The position numbers and the translations under genes were made by a program. 64,000 bases of DNA from Candidatus Norongarragalina meridionalis (lineage in GTDB: Archaea > Micrarchaeota > Micrarchaeia > Norongarragalinales > Norongarragalinaceae): contig CABMDO010000009.1 of NCBI GenBank assembly GCA_902384935.1, positions 1-64,000 on the forward strand, given 5' to 3'. The number at the start of each line of letters is the position of its first letter. Within the stretch, counting starts at the first letter, position 1. The notes under the pieces were generated by a model. The model was not told where the DNA came from. It ran no database searches and saw only the letters and a program-made list of their open reading frames with translations. This document shows, piece by piece, positions 18,949-26,799 of the stretch.

Positions 18949-18976
18949 TAGTTTTTTTCGTTCTTTTTCTTTTATT
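18949..18976 (+). terminator. T-rich terminator after SWIB-like gene
   Basis: agtttttttcgttctttttcttttattt immediately after TAA. Confidence 0.55.
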
Positions 18977-18999
18977 TTACGGGGGTTGAGCCGCAGGCA

Positions 19000-19437
19000 T
19001 CAAGTGAAGCCTAAAAAGTCTTTTCCGGGATCAACAGTAGTGCCAGAAAACTTCTGTAAAACGGCGTCCTCTGCCTTAAGAAATGCGGTCGATATTGCCT
19101 CAGCTAGGGTACAGATTTCTGGCAAAGGCACATGCTCTTCGAAAGATCTCGTTCCGCTTTCCATGTGCTGATGAAGAAAACTTTCGCTAGGATTTTTATG
19201 AAAATCAAGTCGATACCACGACTTTCCTTCTTTCCAAAAATTTATTCCAAGTTCACAGCCAGACTGATTAAGCAAGGCAGTTATTCGTAAAGGGTCATAA
19301 AAATTATTTATTTTGACTTCGACTTGATGCCCGTCCCCAAGATCAAAACGTCTTTTGAACGATTTAACACCCCTCATACCGGCTGCATCAATAGAGGGAA
19401 AGAGTTGACTTTCAATTGACCACATATCTACTGCCAT
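19000..19437 (-). CDS. Hypothetical protein, 145 aa
   Basis: Complete ORF; WYRLDFHKNPSESFLHQHMESGTRSFEEHVPLPEICTLAEAI. Confidence 0.6.
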   Translation of the reverse strand: MAVDMWSIESQLFPSIDAAGMRGVKSFKRRFDLGDGHQVEVKINNFYDPLRITALLNQSGCELGINFWKEGKSWYRLDFHKNPSESFLHQHMESGTRSFEEHVPLPEICTLAEAISTAFLKAEDAVLQKFSGTTVDPGKDFLGFT

Positions 19438-19506
19438 TCAATCACATTAAATTAACAAGGATCTTTCTTCGACAATGATTTAAAGCCCAGTGCTCCTTCT
19501 CCCTCC

Positions 19507-19818
19507 ATGTTCGCCAAGATTCACTCCCGCGCCGACGCCGAAGGCAGGATACGCGAGGTGGTGGCGGTGTGCGACGCCGGCTTGCTCGGGAAGAAGCTCG
19601 TGGAGAAGGAGCTGGTGCTGGATTTGGGGAGGTACCGGGGCTTTTACGAAGGGGAGAAGGTTACGGAAGGGAAGGCGGTCATGCTCATCGCCGCCGCCGA
19701 GAGCCTGAACCTTGTCGGCGAGAAGGCGCTGGCTGCGGCGAGGAAGGCGCGGCCTATCGACGAAAAAGCGGTTCGTAGGATAGCGGGCGTGCCGCACCTG
19801 CAGATTTACAGGGTTTAG
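19507..19818 (+). CDS. DUF424-like protein
   Basis: VVAVCDAGLLGKKLVEKELVLDLGRYRGFYEGEKVTE…LNLVGEKALAAARKARPIDEKAVRRIAGVPHLQI. Confidence 0.8.
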   Translation: MFAKIHSRADAEGRIREVVAVCDAGLLGKKLVEKELVLDLGRYRGFYEGEKVTEGKAVMLIAAAESLNLVGEKALAAARKARPIDEKAVRRIAGVPHLQIYRV

Positions 19819-20099
19819 CGCAAGTACTTCTTTCCAAGCGCGTTCATCATCAGGATTACCTGCAGGGCGTTGCCGGTTGGTATGACCTCGTAGTGCTCGC
19901 TGATGAGCAGGTGGTCGCCCTTGTTCTTGAAGGGGATGCCCGTCCTGTTCAGATGGGAACTGGCCGCCTGGATTGCCGTGGCGAGGTCCTTGCCCTTCTT
20001 CGGGTAAAGGTGTATTGTCACGTAGACGTGGCCGGGCGTCTCGACGGTTTCCGGCTCTATTCTCATGTTCTTCTTCAAGACCGTTGCAAGCTGCTTCAT
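19815..20099 (-). CDS. Hypothetical protein, 94 aa
   Basis: Internal ATG at 20099: MKQLATVLKKNMRIEPETVETPGHVYVTIHLYPKKGKDLATAI…. Confidence 0.6.
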   Translation of the reverse strand: MKQLATVLKKNMRIEPETVETPGHVYVTIHLYPKKGKDLATAIQAASSHLNRTGIPFKNKGDHLLISEHYEVIPTGNALQVILMMNALGKKYLR

Positions 20100-20246
20100 G
20101 GCATCGCCTCTAAAATAAAGGGAAGGAAACGCTAATAAATGCTGTTGCCGCGCCTGAGCAGTGGAAGGCAGGCGCCGAGGACTGTTTTTAAGCTGCCGAC
20201 GGTTCGGGAATTCATGAGACGGGTCAGCACAACCAGGCAATAGGGT

Positions 20247-20277
20247 TATATACTTATTAGGGGTATAAGTGTATAAG
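20247..20277 (+). promoter_or_regulatory. TATA box/operator region of wHTH-RelE-like operon
   Basis: TATACTTATtaggggtATAAGTGTATAAG: inverted half-site plus two GTATAAG direct repeats just before the start codon. Confidence 0.55.
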
Positions 20278-20285
20278 GTGATGAA

Positions 20286-20552
20286 ATGTACGGACAAACG
20301 CAGGTTGTGCACTATCCGACGCTCAAGACGGTGATGGCGATCGAGGAAGTTGTGAAGAACGCGGACACCGCAGTCAGCAGAAACCAGATCATAGAGCGCC
20401 TCCCGACCAAGGTGATGCGCTCCACGCTGAACGTCACCCTGGACTATTTGGAAAACAGAGGGCTGGTGCTTGAAACGAAAAAGGGATTCGTCTACACGTA
20501 CAACCCTAACAAGAAGCTGGAAAAGGCGGAAAGGGAAGGACTCAGGGTATGA
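20286..20552 (+). CDS. Winged-helix DNA-binding protein, putative antitoxin/autoregulator
   Basis: 88 aa; VSRNQIIERLPTKVMRSTLNVTLDYLENRGLVLETKKGFVYTY. Confidence 0.7.
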   Translation: MYGQTQVVHYPTLKTVMAIEEVVKNADTAVSRNQIIERLPTKVMRSTLNVTLDYLENRGLVLETKKGFVYTYNPNKKLEKAEREGLRV

Positions 20553-20947
20553 AGGAAAGGCGCGTCACGGTAAAGATGCTCGGCGAAGCCAAGGAGGAAT
20601 ACCGGAGACTGCGGGAGATTTCGGAAGAGGAGAGGAAAAAGGGAACGACGGACTCATTCCACCAGACGCTTCTTAGGTCCATAGACGCCAAAATCGAACT
20701 GCTGAAGGCGGACTACGGTTACGGCATCCAGATTCCGAAAAGGTGCATACCCGCAAAATATGTCAGGGAATACGGCGCGACGAATCTCTGGAAGGCGGAC
20801 CTCGCGGGCTATTGGCGGATGATTTACACGCTTAAGCAGCCTCTTCGCGGGCCTGCGGAAATCGGGATAATCGACGTCTGGCTCGACGTGCTCGGAATAA
20901 TGGACCACGAGAAATATGACAAGCTGTTCGGCTACCGCGGAAAGTAG
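20549..20947 (+). CDS. RelE/ParE-like toxin candidate
   Basis: AKYVREYGATNLWKADLAGYWRMIYTLKQ…IGIIDVWLDVLGIMDHEKYDKLFGYRGK; start overlaps preceding stop. Confidence 0.72.
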   Translation: MKERRVTVKMLGEAKEEYRRLREISEEERKKGTTDSFHQTLLRSIDAKIELLKADYGYGIQIPKRCIPAKYVREYGATNLWKADLAGYWRMIYTLKQPLRGPAEIGIIDVWLDVLGIMDHEKYDKLFGYRGK

Positions 20948-20952
20948 CGGTT

Positions 20953-21321
20953 TCAGCCCTTTTTCTTGAGCGCCTTGACGGCGTCTTGAAGCGCCACTAC
21001 ATCCGCAGCCTTGCGGGGATACATCCAGTCGTCCGCTACCCCGTGGAGGGGTTCGGCGACTATTATCTTGTTTTCCTCTCGGTTGAACGGAAGGCTGTGC
21101 GCGCTCAGTACGTAGTGGGCGAAGTCCAGATCTTCCTGGAACGCCTTCCTCTTTTTCGGAAGCAGGGCTATCTTCCTGGCTATGACGAGGGTAGGCTTGC
21201 CGCTCGGCAGCTTGCCGAAACTGAACTTGAGGCCTTCTTTCGAAAGGAGAAGCTTGGCAACGTCCGCCATTCCGGGCCCTTTGCCTGGCGCGTAAGATAT
21301 CGGCTTTGCAGATTGTCTCAT
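20953..21321 (-). CDS. Hypothetical protein, 122 aa
   Basis: Complete ORF convergent to the toxin-like gene. Confidence 0.6.
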   Translation of the reverse strand: MRQSAKPISYAPGKGPGMADVAKLLLSKEGLKFSFGKLPSGKPTLVIARKIALLPKKRKAFQEDLDFAHYVLSAHSLPFNREENKIIVAEPLHGVADDWMYPRKAADVVALQDAVKALKKKG

Positions 21322-21354
21322 GAATAAACGCTGAATATTCGCCCTAATAAACAG

Positions 21355-22671
21355 TTAGGAAAGCCGCTTCTTCGCCAGCTCGATTATGGCGTTCATGACG
21401 CTTTCCGAGAACTCCGCCTTGAAGCGCGCCGACGCCGCACGCTCGTGCCCCCCGCCGCTTTCAACCGCGTGGGGCATCTCCGCCTTCAGCTCGGCGATGA
21501 GCTCGTTCGCCTTGAAGCCCCGTTCGTGGGCTTGTTCCGAAACGCGGAAAAGGGCGTTGGAATCATCATAGCCGACGGACACCAACGCCTTTCCTTCCTC
21601 ATGTTTTCGTTGGAAGGCATTGATGACTTTCCCCTTCGACGGGTAGGCGCCCTTGCGGAGGAAATCTAGGCGGAAAAGAGCCATGGAAACGCCGTCCGCT
21701 ATCTTCACCTCGCGCGCATTAATTTCCGCCGCCTTCAGCGCGTTCTCCACTGCCGTCAGCGCCTTCCTGTGGGTAAACATGACGGAAGGCGGCGAGGAGA
21801 GAAGACGGCGGTAATCGTCGAGCGTGGAATGCTTCTCGGAAATGGCGAGGTAGTCGATTACGACGGGTTCCTTGTCCTCGACCGTTCCGCGGAACTCGCT
21901 GTGGTCCGACTGGAGGGACCAGCGAGCGAGGCGTTCGTCCGCGGGGCCGAAACAGGAAGCAACCTCGAAGGAGAGAAGCCCGGCTGTGTGGGAAGAACCT
22001 CCGCCTTCAACGGTAAAGGGGGAAAGGAAAAAATCGACTACGCCCTTTGCTTCCGAAGAAGGGGGATGATGATCGATTATCAGAATCTGGAAACCGCTTT
22101 GCTTGAGATTCTTGACGGCGTGCATGCTTTCGCCGTTGGCTCCGTGGTCCAGAAGGATGAGAAGCGGTTTCTTCGGGAAGGCGAGGCTTTCGTCTGCGTC
22201 CTGCCTGGCGGCGTAATCATCGTATATCGCCGAGTCTGCTTGCTTCTTGACGAACATTCCTCTGGTGTAAGGGATTCGGTTCTGCTTGATGAAATTGGTG
22301 ATGGCGGTGTCGAGCAACAGGGCGCTCGAAACTCCGTCGCAGTCGTCGTGCCAGCGCATGATTATCGGCGTCATGTCGAGGAGCGCCTTTTTTATGAAGG
22401 TGGCGCAGCTAGCGAAGGGAAGGGAATGCATGCAGGCGTCGTCGACGAGGAGGCGGGGGCTAGGGGATACTGACTTGGAAGTAATGAGAGCGGCAATGGC
22501 TTTTTCTGCTGGGGCTGCTTCCGCCCCCGAAAGAACGCGCGCATTACTCCCCATCTCGACCACATCGCCAATTTTCGCCCCCTCGAAAGCCGACATGATT
22601 ATGCCCGCCTCGCACAGCACGTAGTGCGACTTGGGATGGCTGAGCGTTTCGTAGACGATTTTTCCGAACAT
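21355..22671 (-). CDS. DHH-family phosphoesterase (RecJ-like)
   Basis: IIMRWHDDCDGVSSALLL; ILLDHGANGES; ILIIDHHPPS; GGGHERAASARF; ATG 22671. Confidence 0.82.
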   Translation of the reverse strand: MFGKIVYETLSHPKSHYVLCEAGIIMSAFEGAKIGDVVEMGSNARVLSGAEAAPAEKAIAALITSKSVSPSPRLLVDDACMHSLPFASCATFIKKALLDMTPIIMRWHDDCDGVSSALLLDTAITNFIKQNRIPYTRGMFVKKQADSAIYDDYAARQDADESLAFPKKPLLILLDHGANGESMHAVKNLKQSGFQILIIDHHPPSSEAKGVVDFFLSPFTVEGGGSSHTAGLLSFEVASCFGPADERLARWSLQSDHSEFRGTVEDKEPVVIDYLAISEKHSTLDDYRRLLSSPPSVMFTHRKALTAVENALKAAEINAREVKIADGVSMALFRLDFLRKGAYPSKGKVINAFQRKHEEGKALVSVGYDDSNALFRVSEQAHERGFKANELIAELKAEMPHAVESGGGHERAASARFKAEFSESVMNAIIELAKKRLS

Positions 22672-22722
22672 CAGGGAAATAGGGGAAGACAGGTTTTTAA
22701 GGACTGGCGGGGTTACCAAAAC

Positions 22723-23172
22723 ATGGATGCGCTGAAGGCACTTACCGTCCTGAGCCTGTTCGTTTTCCTGGGCGCGTTCGCTGTTTCGTACTACACGCAG
22801 CCCGAAGGCGCGACGCCGTTCAGCCCGCCCTACGCCTACCAACCCGCCGATTTCTGGAGCATCGTGAACTCGTTCTTCTTCGTCTTGATTGGTTCGGCGC
22901 TGTTCTTCGGATTCAGCGCGCCCTTGGTGCTCGGAATCGAGGGATGGAAATACGGCTCGCTGTTCGCGGCGAAGGCGATTCCGTCCTTCGACTTGCTGTT
23001 TATTTTGCCGCAATTCGTGGCTGCGTTCGCCGCCATACTCATCGGCCAGGGCATGATAAAGGACTACGAGGGAAGCGGCGTTTTGTACGAGCATTGGCGG
23101 AGGGGCGTGAAGTATCTGCTGGCGGCGCTTTTCCTGTTCGGCTTGCTGCTCATAGTCAGGAGGATGTTCTGA
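22723..23172 (+). CDS. SpoIIM/DUF95-like membrane protein
   Basis: ATG 22723 after TATA; FFGFSAPLVLGIEGWKYGSLFA…LPQFVAAFAAILIGQGMIKDYEG. Confidence 0.65.
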   Translation: MDALKALTVLSLFVFLGAFAVSYYTQPEGATPFSPPYAYQPADFWSIVNSFFFVLIGSALFFGFSAPLVLGIEGWKYGSLFAAKAIPSFDLLFILPQFVAAFAAILIGQGMIKDYEGSGVLYEHWRRGVKYLLAALFLFGLLLIVRRMF

Positions 23173-23648
23173 TGCTGGCGGCGCTCCTGTTCTTCGACGA
23201 GGTGTTCAGCACGCTCGGGGAGCTGGACTTCGTAGTTCGCGTCATGGTGTTCTCGTACATGCTTTTCTGGCTGTACATGACGTTCAAGGACGCCCAGCTT
23301 CTTTTCGGAATAGCGACCATCGTAGTGGGATACCTGATATTCGTGCACGGCGTTTCCGTCACCATCGTCGTGGTGCTCTGGCTCATCTTCTTCCTGCTCG
23401 GCAGCCAGCTGCAGATGCTCATGCTTTTCGGAGTCCTGCCCTTGCTAGGATATCAGCAGGCAGGCGGAAAATACGTGAAGGAAAGCGAGCTGATGGGCGG
23501 AGGGGGAGGAGCGGCGCAGGAGCTGGAAGCGAAGGTAAAATCAGGGCAAGCCAGCCAGCAGGAGCAGCAGGCGCTGCAGGAGATGTACGCCCAGGAGCAG
23601 ATGCAACAGCAGCAGATGCAGCGCGGGCGCATGAGAGCGGGAATGTAA
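23172..23648 (+). CDS. Small membrane protein with Q/M-rich C-terminal tail
   Basis: 3-4 TM segments then GGGGGAAQELEAKVKSGQASQQEQQALQEMYAQEQMQQQQMQRGRMRAGM. Confidence 0.75.
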   Translation: MLAALLFFDEVFSTLGELDFVVRVMVFSYMLFWLYMTFKDAQLLFGIATIVVGYLIFVHGVSVTIVVVLWLIFFLLGSQLQMLMLFGVLPLLGYQQAGGKYVKESELMGGGGGAAQELEAKVKSGQASQQEQQALQEMYAQEQMQQQQMQRGRMRAGM

Positions 23649-23649
23649 T

Positions 23650-23940
23650 ATGGCGATTTTCGAGGACATCGTCACGTGGGCTACGTACCTGTGGTGGCTC
23701 TGGCTGTTCATAGTGGGCTGGTGGTATTACAACTGGAGCAAGGAGCACCTGGCGTTCTCGCCCACGCTTACGCTCGTGGTGGGCGGCATTCTCGTTTATT
23801 TCCTGGTAATAGAGCATCCCATCATAGGAAGCGCGGGCATGCTGTTCTGGGTAATACTGATGTCCGGCGTACTGTACCTGCTGCCGATGGTCGGCGCGCT
23901 GTTCCACACCGTTCTGCCGAGAAAGCCTCCGGGGAGATGA
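23650..23940 (+). CDS. Small membrane protein, 96 aa
   Basis: Trp-rich TM protein, tight operonic spacing. Confidence 0.75.
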   Translation: MAIFEDIVTWATYLWWLWLFIVGWWYYNWSKEHLAFSPTLTLVVGGILVYFLVIEHPIIGSAGMLFWVILMSGVLYLLPMVGALFHTVLPRKPPGR

Positions 23941-23946
23941 ACTGAG

Positions 23947-24324
23947 ATGATCGAAAAACTGAAGAAGTATTTCAGGTATTACGCCGACACGAGGACTAGC
24001 GTCGCCGAAGCGACGAGCTGGAAGTGGCGGGTTATCGTGATTCTGCTCGCGGGCATCGGCATGGCGTCCGTCTACGACTACCTCATGGACAAATACACGC
24101 GGCTCGTGAACGTGGAAGGCATCGCGCCGTTCATCCTGTCGGAAAAACTCTTTTATTGGTTCATGACGGGAGTGCTCTTCGGGATAATAACGCTCGACGT
24201 CATGTACGAGGCCGAGTTTTTCGTGGTGCTGCGCAGGACGGTCAAATCCGCCGAAAAAGAGGCGAACGCGCGCGTCAAGGCGCTCGTAGGCAGCGGGAAG
24301 AAGGCTGGGAAAAAGAGGGTTTAA
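23947..24324 (+). CDS. Small membrane protein, 125 aa
   Basis: Two/three TM segments with basic tail. Confidence 0.75.
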   Translation: MIEKLKKYFRYYADTRTSVAEATSWKWRVIVILLAGIGMASVYDYLMDKYTRLVNVEGIAPFILSEKLFYWFMTGVLFGIITLDVMYEAEFFVVLRRTVKSAEKEANARVKALVGSGKKAGKKRV

Positions 24325-24349
24325 ATTAGGCGGCGCGACAAGACATATT

Positions 24350-24595
24350 ATGTATCCCACGTTCCTGCTGGAGGATTTCGGCGACGCGTTCGGGGTATTC
24401 GCCCTGATTATGATATGCCTGATGCTCTACCGCGTGATTTATCCCGAGCTCGTGGGCACGCCGTTCCTCGCCATCATCATAGTGGGCATAATCGCCTTCA
24501 CTCTCCTGATACCGTTCGTCTGGTTCCGCTACCTGATGTTCGTGACGCTCGTTATGAGCGGAATATTCTGGACGTTCAAGCCGCATAGGTGGTGA
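24350..24595 (+). CDS. Small membrane protein, 81 aa
   Basis: Hydrophobic ORF; resembles 23650 ORF (TPFLAIIIVGIIAFTLLI vs SPTLTLVVGGILVYFLVI). Confidence 0.7.
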   Translation: MYPTFLLEDFGDAFGVFALIMICLMLYRVIYPELVGTPFLAIIIVGIIAFTLLIPFVWFRYLMFVTLVMSGIFWTFKPHRW

Positions 24596-24599
24596 GCGA

Positions 24600-24959
24600 G
24601 TGAATTTCCTCCTCCTACTGGCGCTCGCCGCAATCGCATTCTGGGCGATGCAGGAAGGCATGATTTTCATCGCGTTCATCGTGCTGATTGTCGCCGTAAT
24701 AGGCCTGCTCGCAGGCGCGGGAAAGGGCGAAGTCGTTTCGGGAGTTCCCGGAGAAGCCGCGGCGGCGCAACAGTACGCGCAGGAGATTCCCGACACCTTC
24801 CGCATAAAGGTGAAGAGCCCGTGGGCGGATACGTTCATAGTCGAGGATTGGAGCTCCTATACCGGCGAAATCATGGACACCGTAGGAGGCACGCTGTTCC
24901 GCCTGTTCGGAGGAAAAACCAAGAGACGGCCGCCTGTGCCGTACAAGCCGGGGCACTGA
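24600..24959 (+). CDS. Small membrane protein, paralog A1
   Basis: MNFLLLLALAAIAFWAMQEGMIFIAFIVLIVAVIG…KVKSPWADTFIVED…FRLFGGK; paralog of 25251 ORF. Confidence 0.75.
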   Translation: MNFLLLLALAAIAFWAMQEGMIFIAFIVLIVAVIGLLAGAGKGEVVSGVPGEAAAAQQYAQEIPDTFRIKVKSPWADTFIVEDWSSYTGEIMDTVGGTLFRLFGGKTKRRPPVPYKPGH

Positions 24960-24960
24960 A

Positions 24961-25254
24961 ATGGACTACACTTTCCTGTTCCTGGTAATCCTGATGCTGT
25001 TCGCGGTAAAGAGCGGCGTGGAATACATCGCGGTTGGAATCTTCGTTTTGCTGCTTTTCACTTCCAAGAGCAAATACCTTCTCGCCGCCGCGGTCGTAGG
25101 CGGCGGAATCGCGCTGCTCTGGTATTCGGGCGTCAATCTCGGCGATTACGGGATGATTGTCACCGTAGGCGGACTGTTCCTCGTTCTTCTGCTCATCGCC
25201 AAGAAGGAAAGCGACCAGCCGCAGGGATACGGCGGGGGAGGGATGTTCGGATGA
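24961..25254 (+). CDS. Small membrane protein, paralog B1
   Basis: MDYTFLFLVILMLFAVKSGVEYIAVGIFVLLLF; resembles N-terminus of 25590 ORF. Confidence 0.75.
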   Translation: MDYTFLFLVILMLFAVKSGVEYIAVGIFVLLLFTSKSKYLLAAAVVGGGIALLWYSGVNLGDYGMIVTVGGLFLVLLLIAKKESDQPQGYGGGGMFG

Positions 25255-25589
25255 TGAACGTCCTTCTCATGCTCGTTCTTCTCGCCGCGGCGTTCATGCT
25301 CATGCAGGAAGGCTTGGTTACGTACGCGTTCCTCTGCCTCATCGTCATCGTAATCATGGCGATGTCAGGCGGCGGTTCTTCCGCAAGAGGCGGCGGAGCG
25401 CAGCAGGCCGCAGGGCGGCCGCCCGCCATTCCCAAGAACATGTACATGAAGGTAAAAACCAACTGGAAGGAGAACCCGTGGGTGGAGGATCAGGGCGCCA
25501 AAGTCGGAAACATGCTCGACGTCATGGGCCGCTCGTTCTTCAGGATGTTCACGGGAAAGAGAGAGGCTGGCGACGAAGAGGACGATTAG
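25251..25589 (+). CDS. Small membrane protein, paralog A2
   Basis: MMNVLLMLVLLAAAFMLMQEGLVTYAFLCLIVIVIM…KVKTNWKENPWVED…FRMFTGK. Confidence 0.75.
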   Translation: MMNVLLMLVLLAAAFMLMQEGLVTYAFLCLIVIVIMAMSGGGSSARGGGAQQAAGRPPAIPKNMYMKVKTNWKENPWVEDQGAKVGNMLDVMGRSFFRMFTGKREAGDEEDD

Positions 25590-26009
25590 ATGCGCGTCAC
25601 GACGCTCCTGCTTTTGATCGCAACCGCGGCTGCGTTCGTATTCGGAATCGAGTGGCTGTACGTTGCGCTCGGGTTGATTCTTCTGGTTCTTCTTTTGGCT
25701 GAGGCGAGCGCGCCGAGGATTCCAGACGAGGCTCCCGCACCGCCCGTCGGCGGGCCTTCCCCCGACCAGCGCGCCCAGGCAAGCGCCTATTCCGCCGGGC
25801 AGTCGTTCGTGCTCGGACTCATGAGGGGAGAGATAAGCCACGCTGTTGGCAGGGCTTCGAGCGAAGAGCTGAACGCGGAAATGTCCAGGACAATAGGCGG
25901 GGTTTCTAAGAAGCTTTCGAAGAAAATCGACAAGCTCGAGGCGAAAATAGACAAGCTCGAAGCGGACGGAAAGAAACCCAGATTCAGGCGCCATCTGGAC
26001 GACGATTGA
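25590..26009 (+). CDS. Small membrane protein, paralog B2 with coiled-coil C-terminus
   Basis: MRVTTLLLLIATAAAFVFGIEWLYVALGLILLVLLL…SKKLSKKIDKLEAKIDKLEADGKK. Confidence 0.75.
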   Translation: MRVTTLLLLIATAAAFVFGIEWLYVALGLILLVLLLAEASAPRIPDEAPAPPVGGPSPDQRAQASAYSAGQSFVLGLMRGEISHAVGRASSEELNAEMSRTIGGVSKKLSKKIDKLEAKIDKLEADGKKPRFRRHLDDD

Positions 26010-26022
26010 CGTTTCGGAAACC

Positions 26023-26051
26023 CTTATATATTGTTACTACCTAATAGTAAC
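26023..26051 (+). promoter_or_regulatory. TATA box followed by 7-5-7 palindrome covering predicted TSS
   Basis: cttatata ttGTTACTAcctaaTAGTAAC, 2 nt before ATG 26054. Confidence 0.65.
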
Positions 26052-26053
26052 AT

Positions 26054-26401
26054 ATGAAACTGCAGCTGTTTGAACAAACAGGAGCGGACGCCCCGGTTCA
26101 TTACAAGCTGCGCTTCGGCTCCGTACGCGGGGACGCCGGCGTGGCTTTGCTCCTGCTCATAGCGGTGTTCTTCACGGGCGCGTTCGTAGGCGCCTGGCTG
26201 CCCGAAGGGTTGCTCGGCATGGCGTCCATGCTTGTTTCCGTACCGTTCGGCCTGTTCGCCGCGCTGAGCATGAACTACGCAATGCTTGCGCCTTTGCTCC
26301 TGCTCGCTTTCCTCTTTTACTTCGGCAGGCTGCGCGGCGTCATAGGCGGCGGGCTTACCGCCTTCGCAATCATAGCGTTCTTCGCCGTGCTCGCGGCTTG
26401 A
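26054..26401 (+). CDS. Small membrane protein, 115 aa
   Basis: Multi-TM; paralog-like to 26473 ORF. Confidence 0.75.
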   Translation: MKLQLFEQTGADAPVHYKLRFGSVRGDAGVALLLLIAVFFTGAFVGAWLPEGLLGMASMLVSVPFGLFAALSMNYAMLAPLLLLAFLFYFGRLRGVIGGGLTAFAIIAFFAVLAA

Positions 26402-26430
26402 TTTGCTCGGCGCGCCCTTCAAAAGCAATG

Positions 26431-26463
26431 TATTTAAATATTAACTACCAAACAGTAGTGTTA
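26431..26463 (+). promoter_or_regulatory. TATA box plus imperfect palindrome related to that at 26033
   Basis: tatttaaataTTAACTACcaaacaGTAGTGTTA. Confidence 0.6.
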
Positions 26464-26472
26464 GTGATTTGA

Positions 26473-26799
26473 TTGGGTAGCTCCTTCGCTTTCTGGTATC
26501 CGCCGGGAAACGACACAGCCGACATGGCGCTACTGCTGATAATCTTCGTTTTCATGCTTTCCGCGTTCGGAGGATTCGGATACGGCGACAACCCCCTGGT
26601 GTGGGGTTCCGCGGTGTTCATAGGAGTCATATTCGGAGCGATAAACGCCGCCGCAGCGAGCGGCGCGGCAATCATACTCGTCCCGCTCGTGCTCGTGGTT
26701 ATGTTCAAGGGCTACATGCCCAGCCTCGGCTCTTTCGTGGGCGAGGGATTGCTGGCGTTCTTCGTAATAGCCTTCTTCATAATGCTCGCGGGAATCTGA
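26473..26799 (+). CDS. Small membrane protein, 108 aa (TTG start)
   Basis: Multi-TM hydrophobic ORF following TATA/palindrome. Confidence 0.7.
   Translation: MGSSFAFWYPPGNDTADMALLLIIFVFMLSAFGGFGYGDNPLVWGSAVFIGVIFGAINAAAASGAAIILVPLVLVVMFKGYMPSLGSFVGEGLLAFFVIAFFIMLAGI

Noticed and set aside
10421-20952. Integrated virus or transposon
   Set aside because: No integrase, transposase, capsid, terminase or clear terminal repeats recognised; island content is R-M/defence-like
21355-23094. 579-aa version of the DHH protein
   Set aside because: N-terminal 141 aa is antisense to the SpoIIM-like gene; ATG at 22671 fits better
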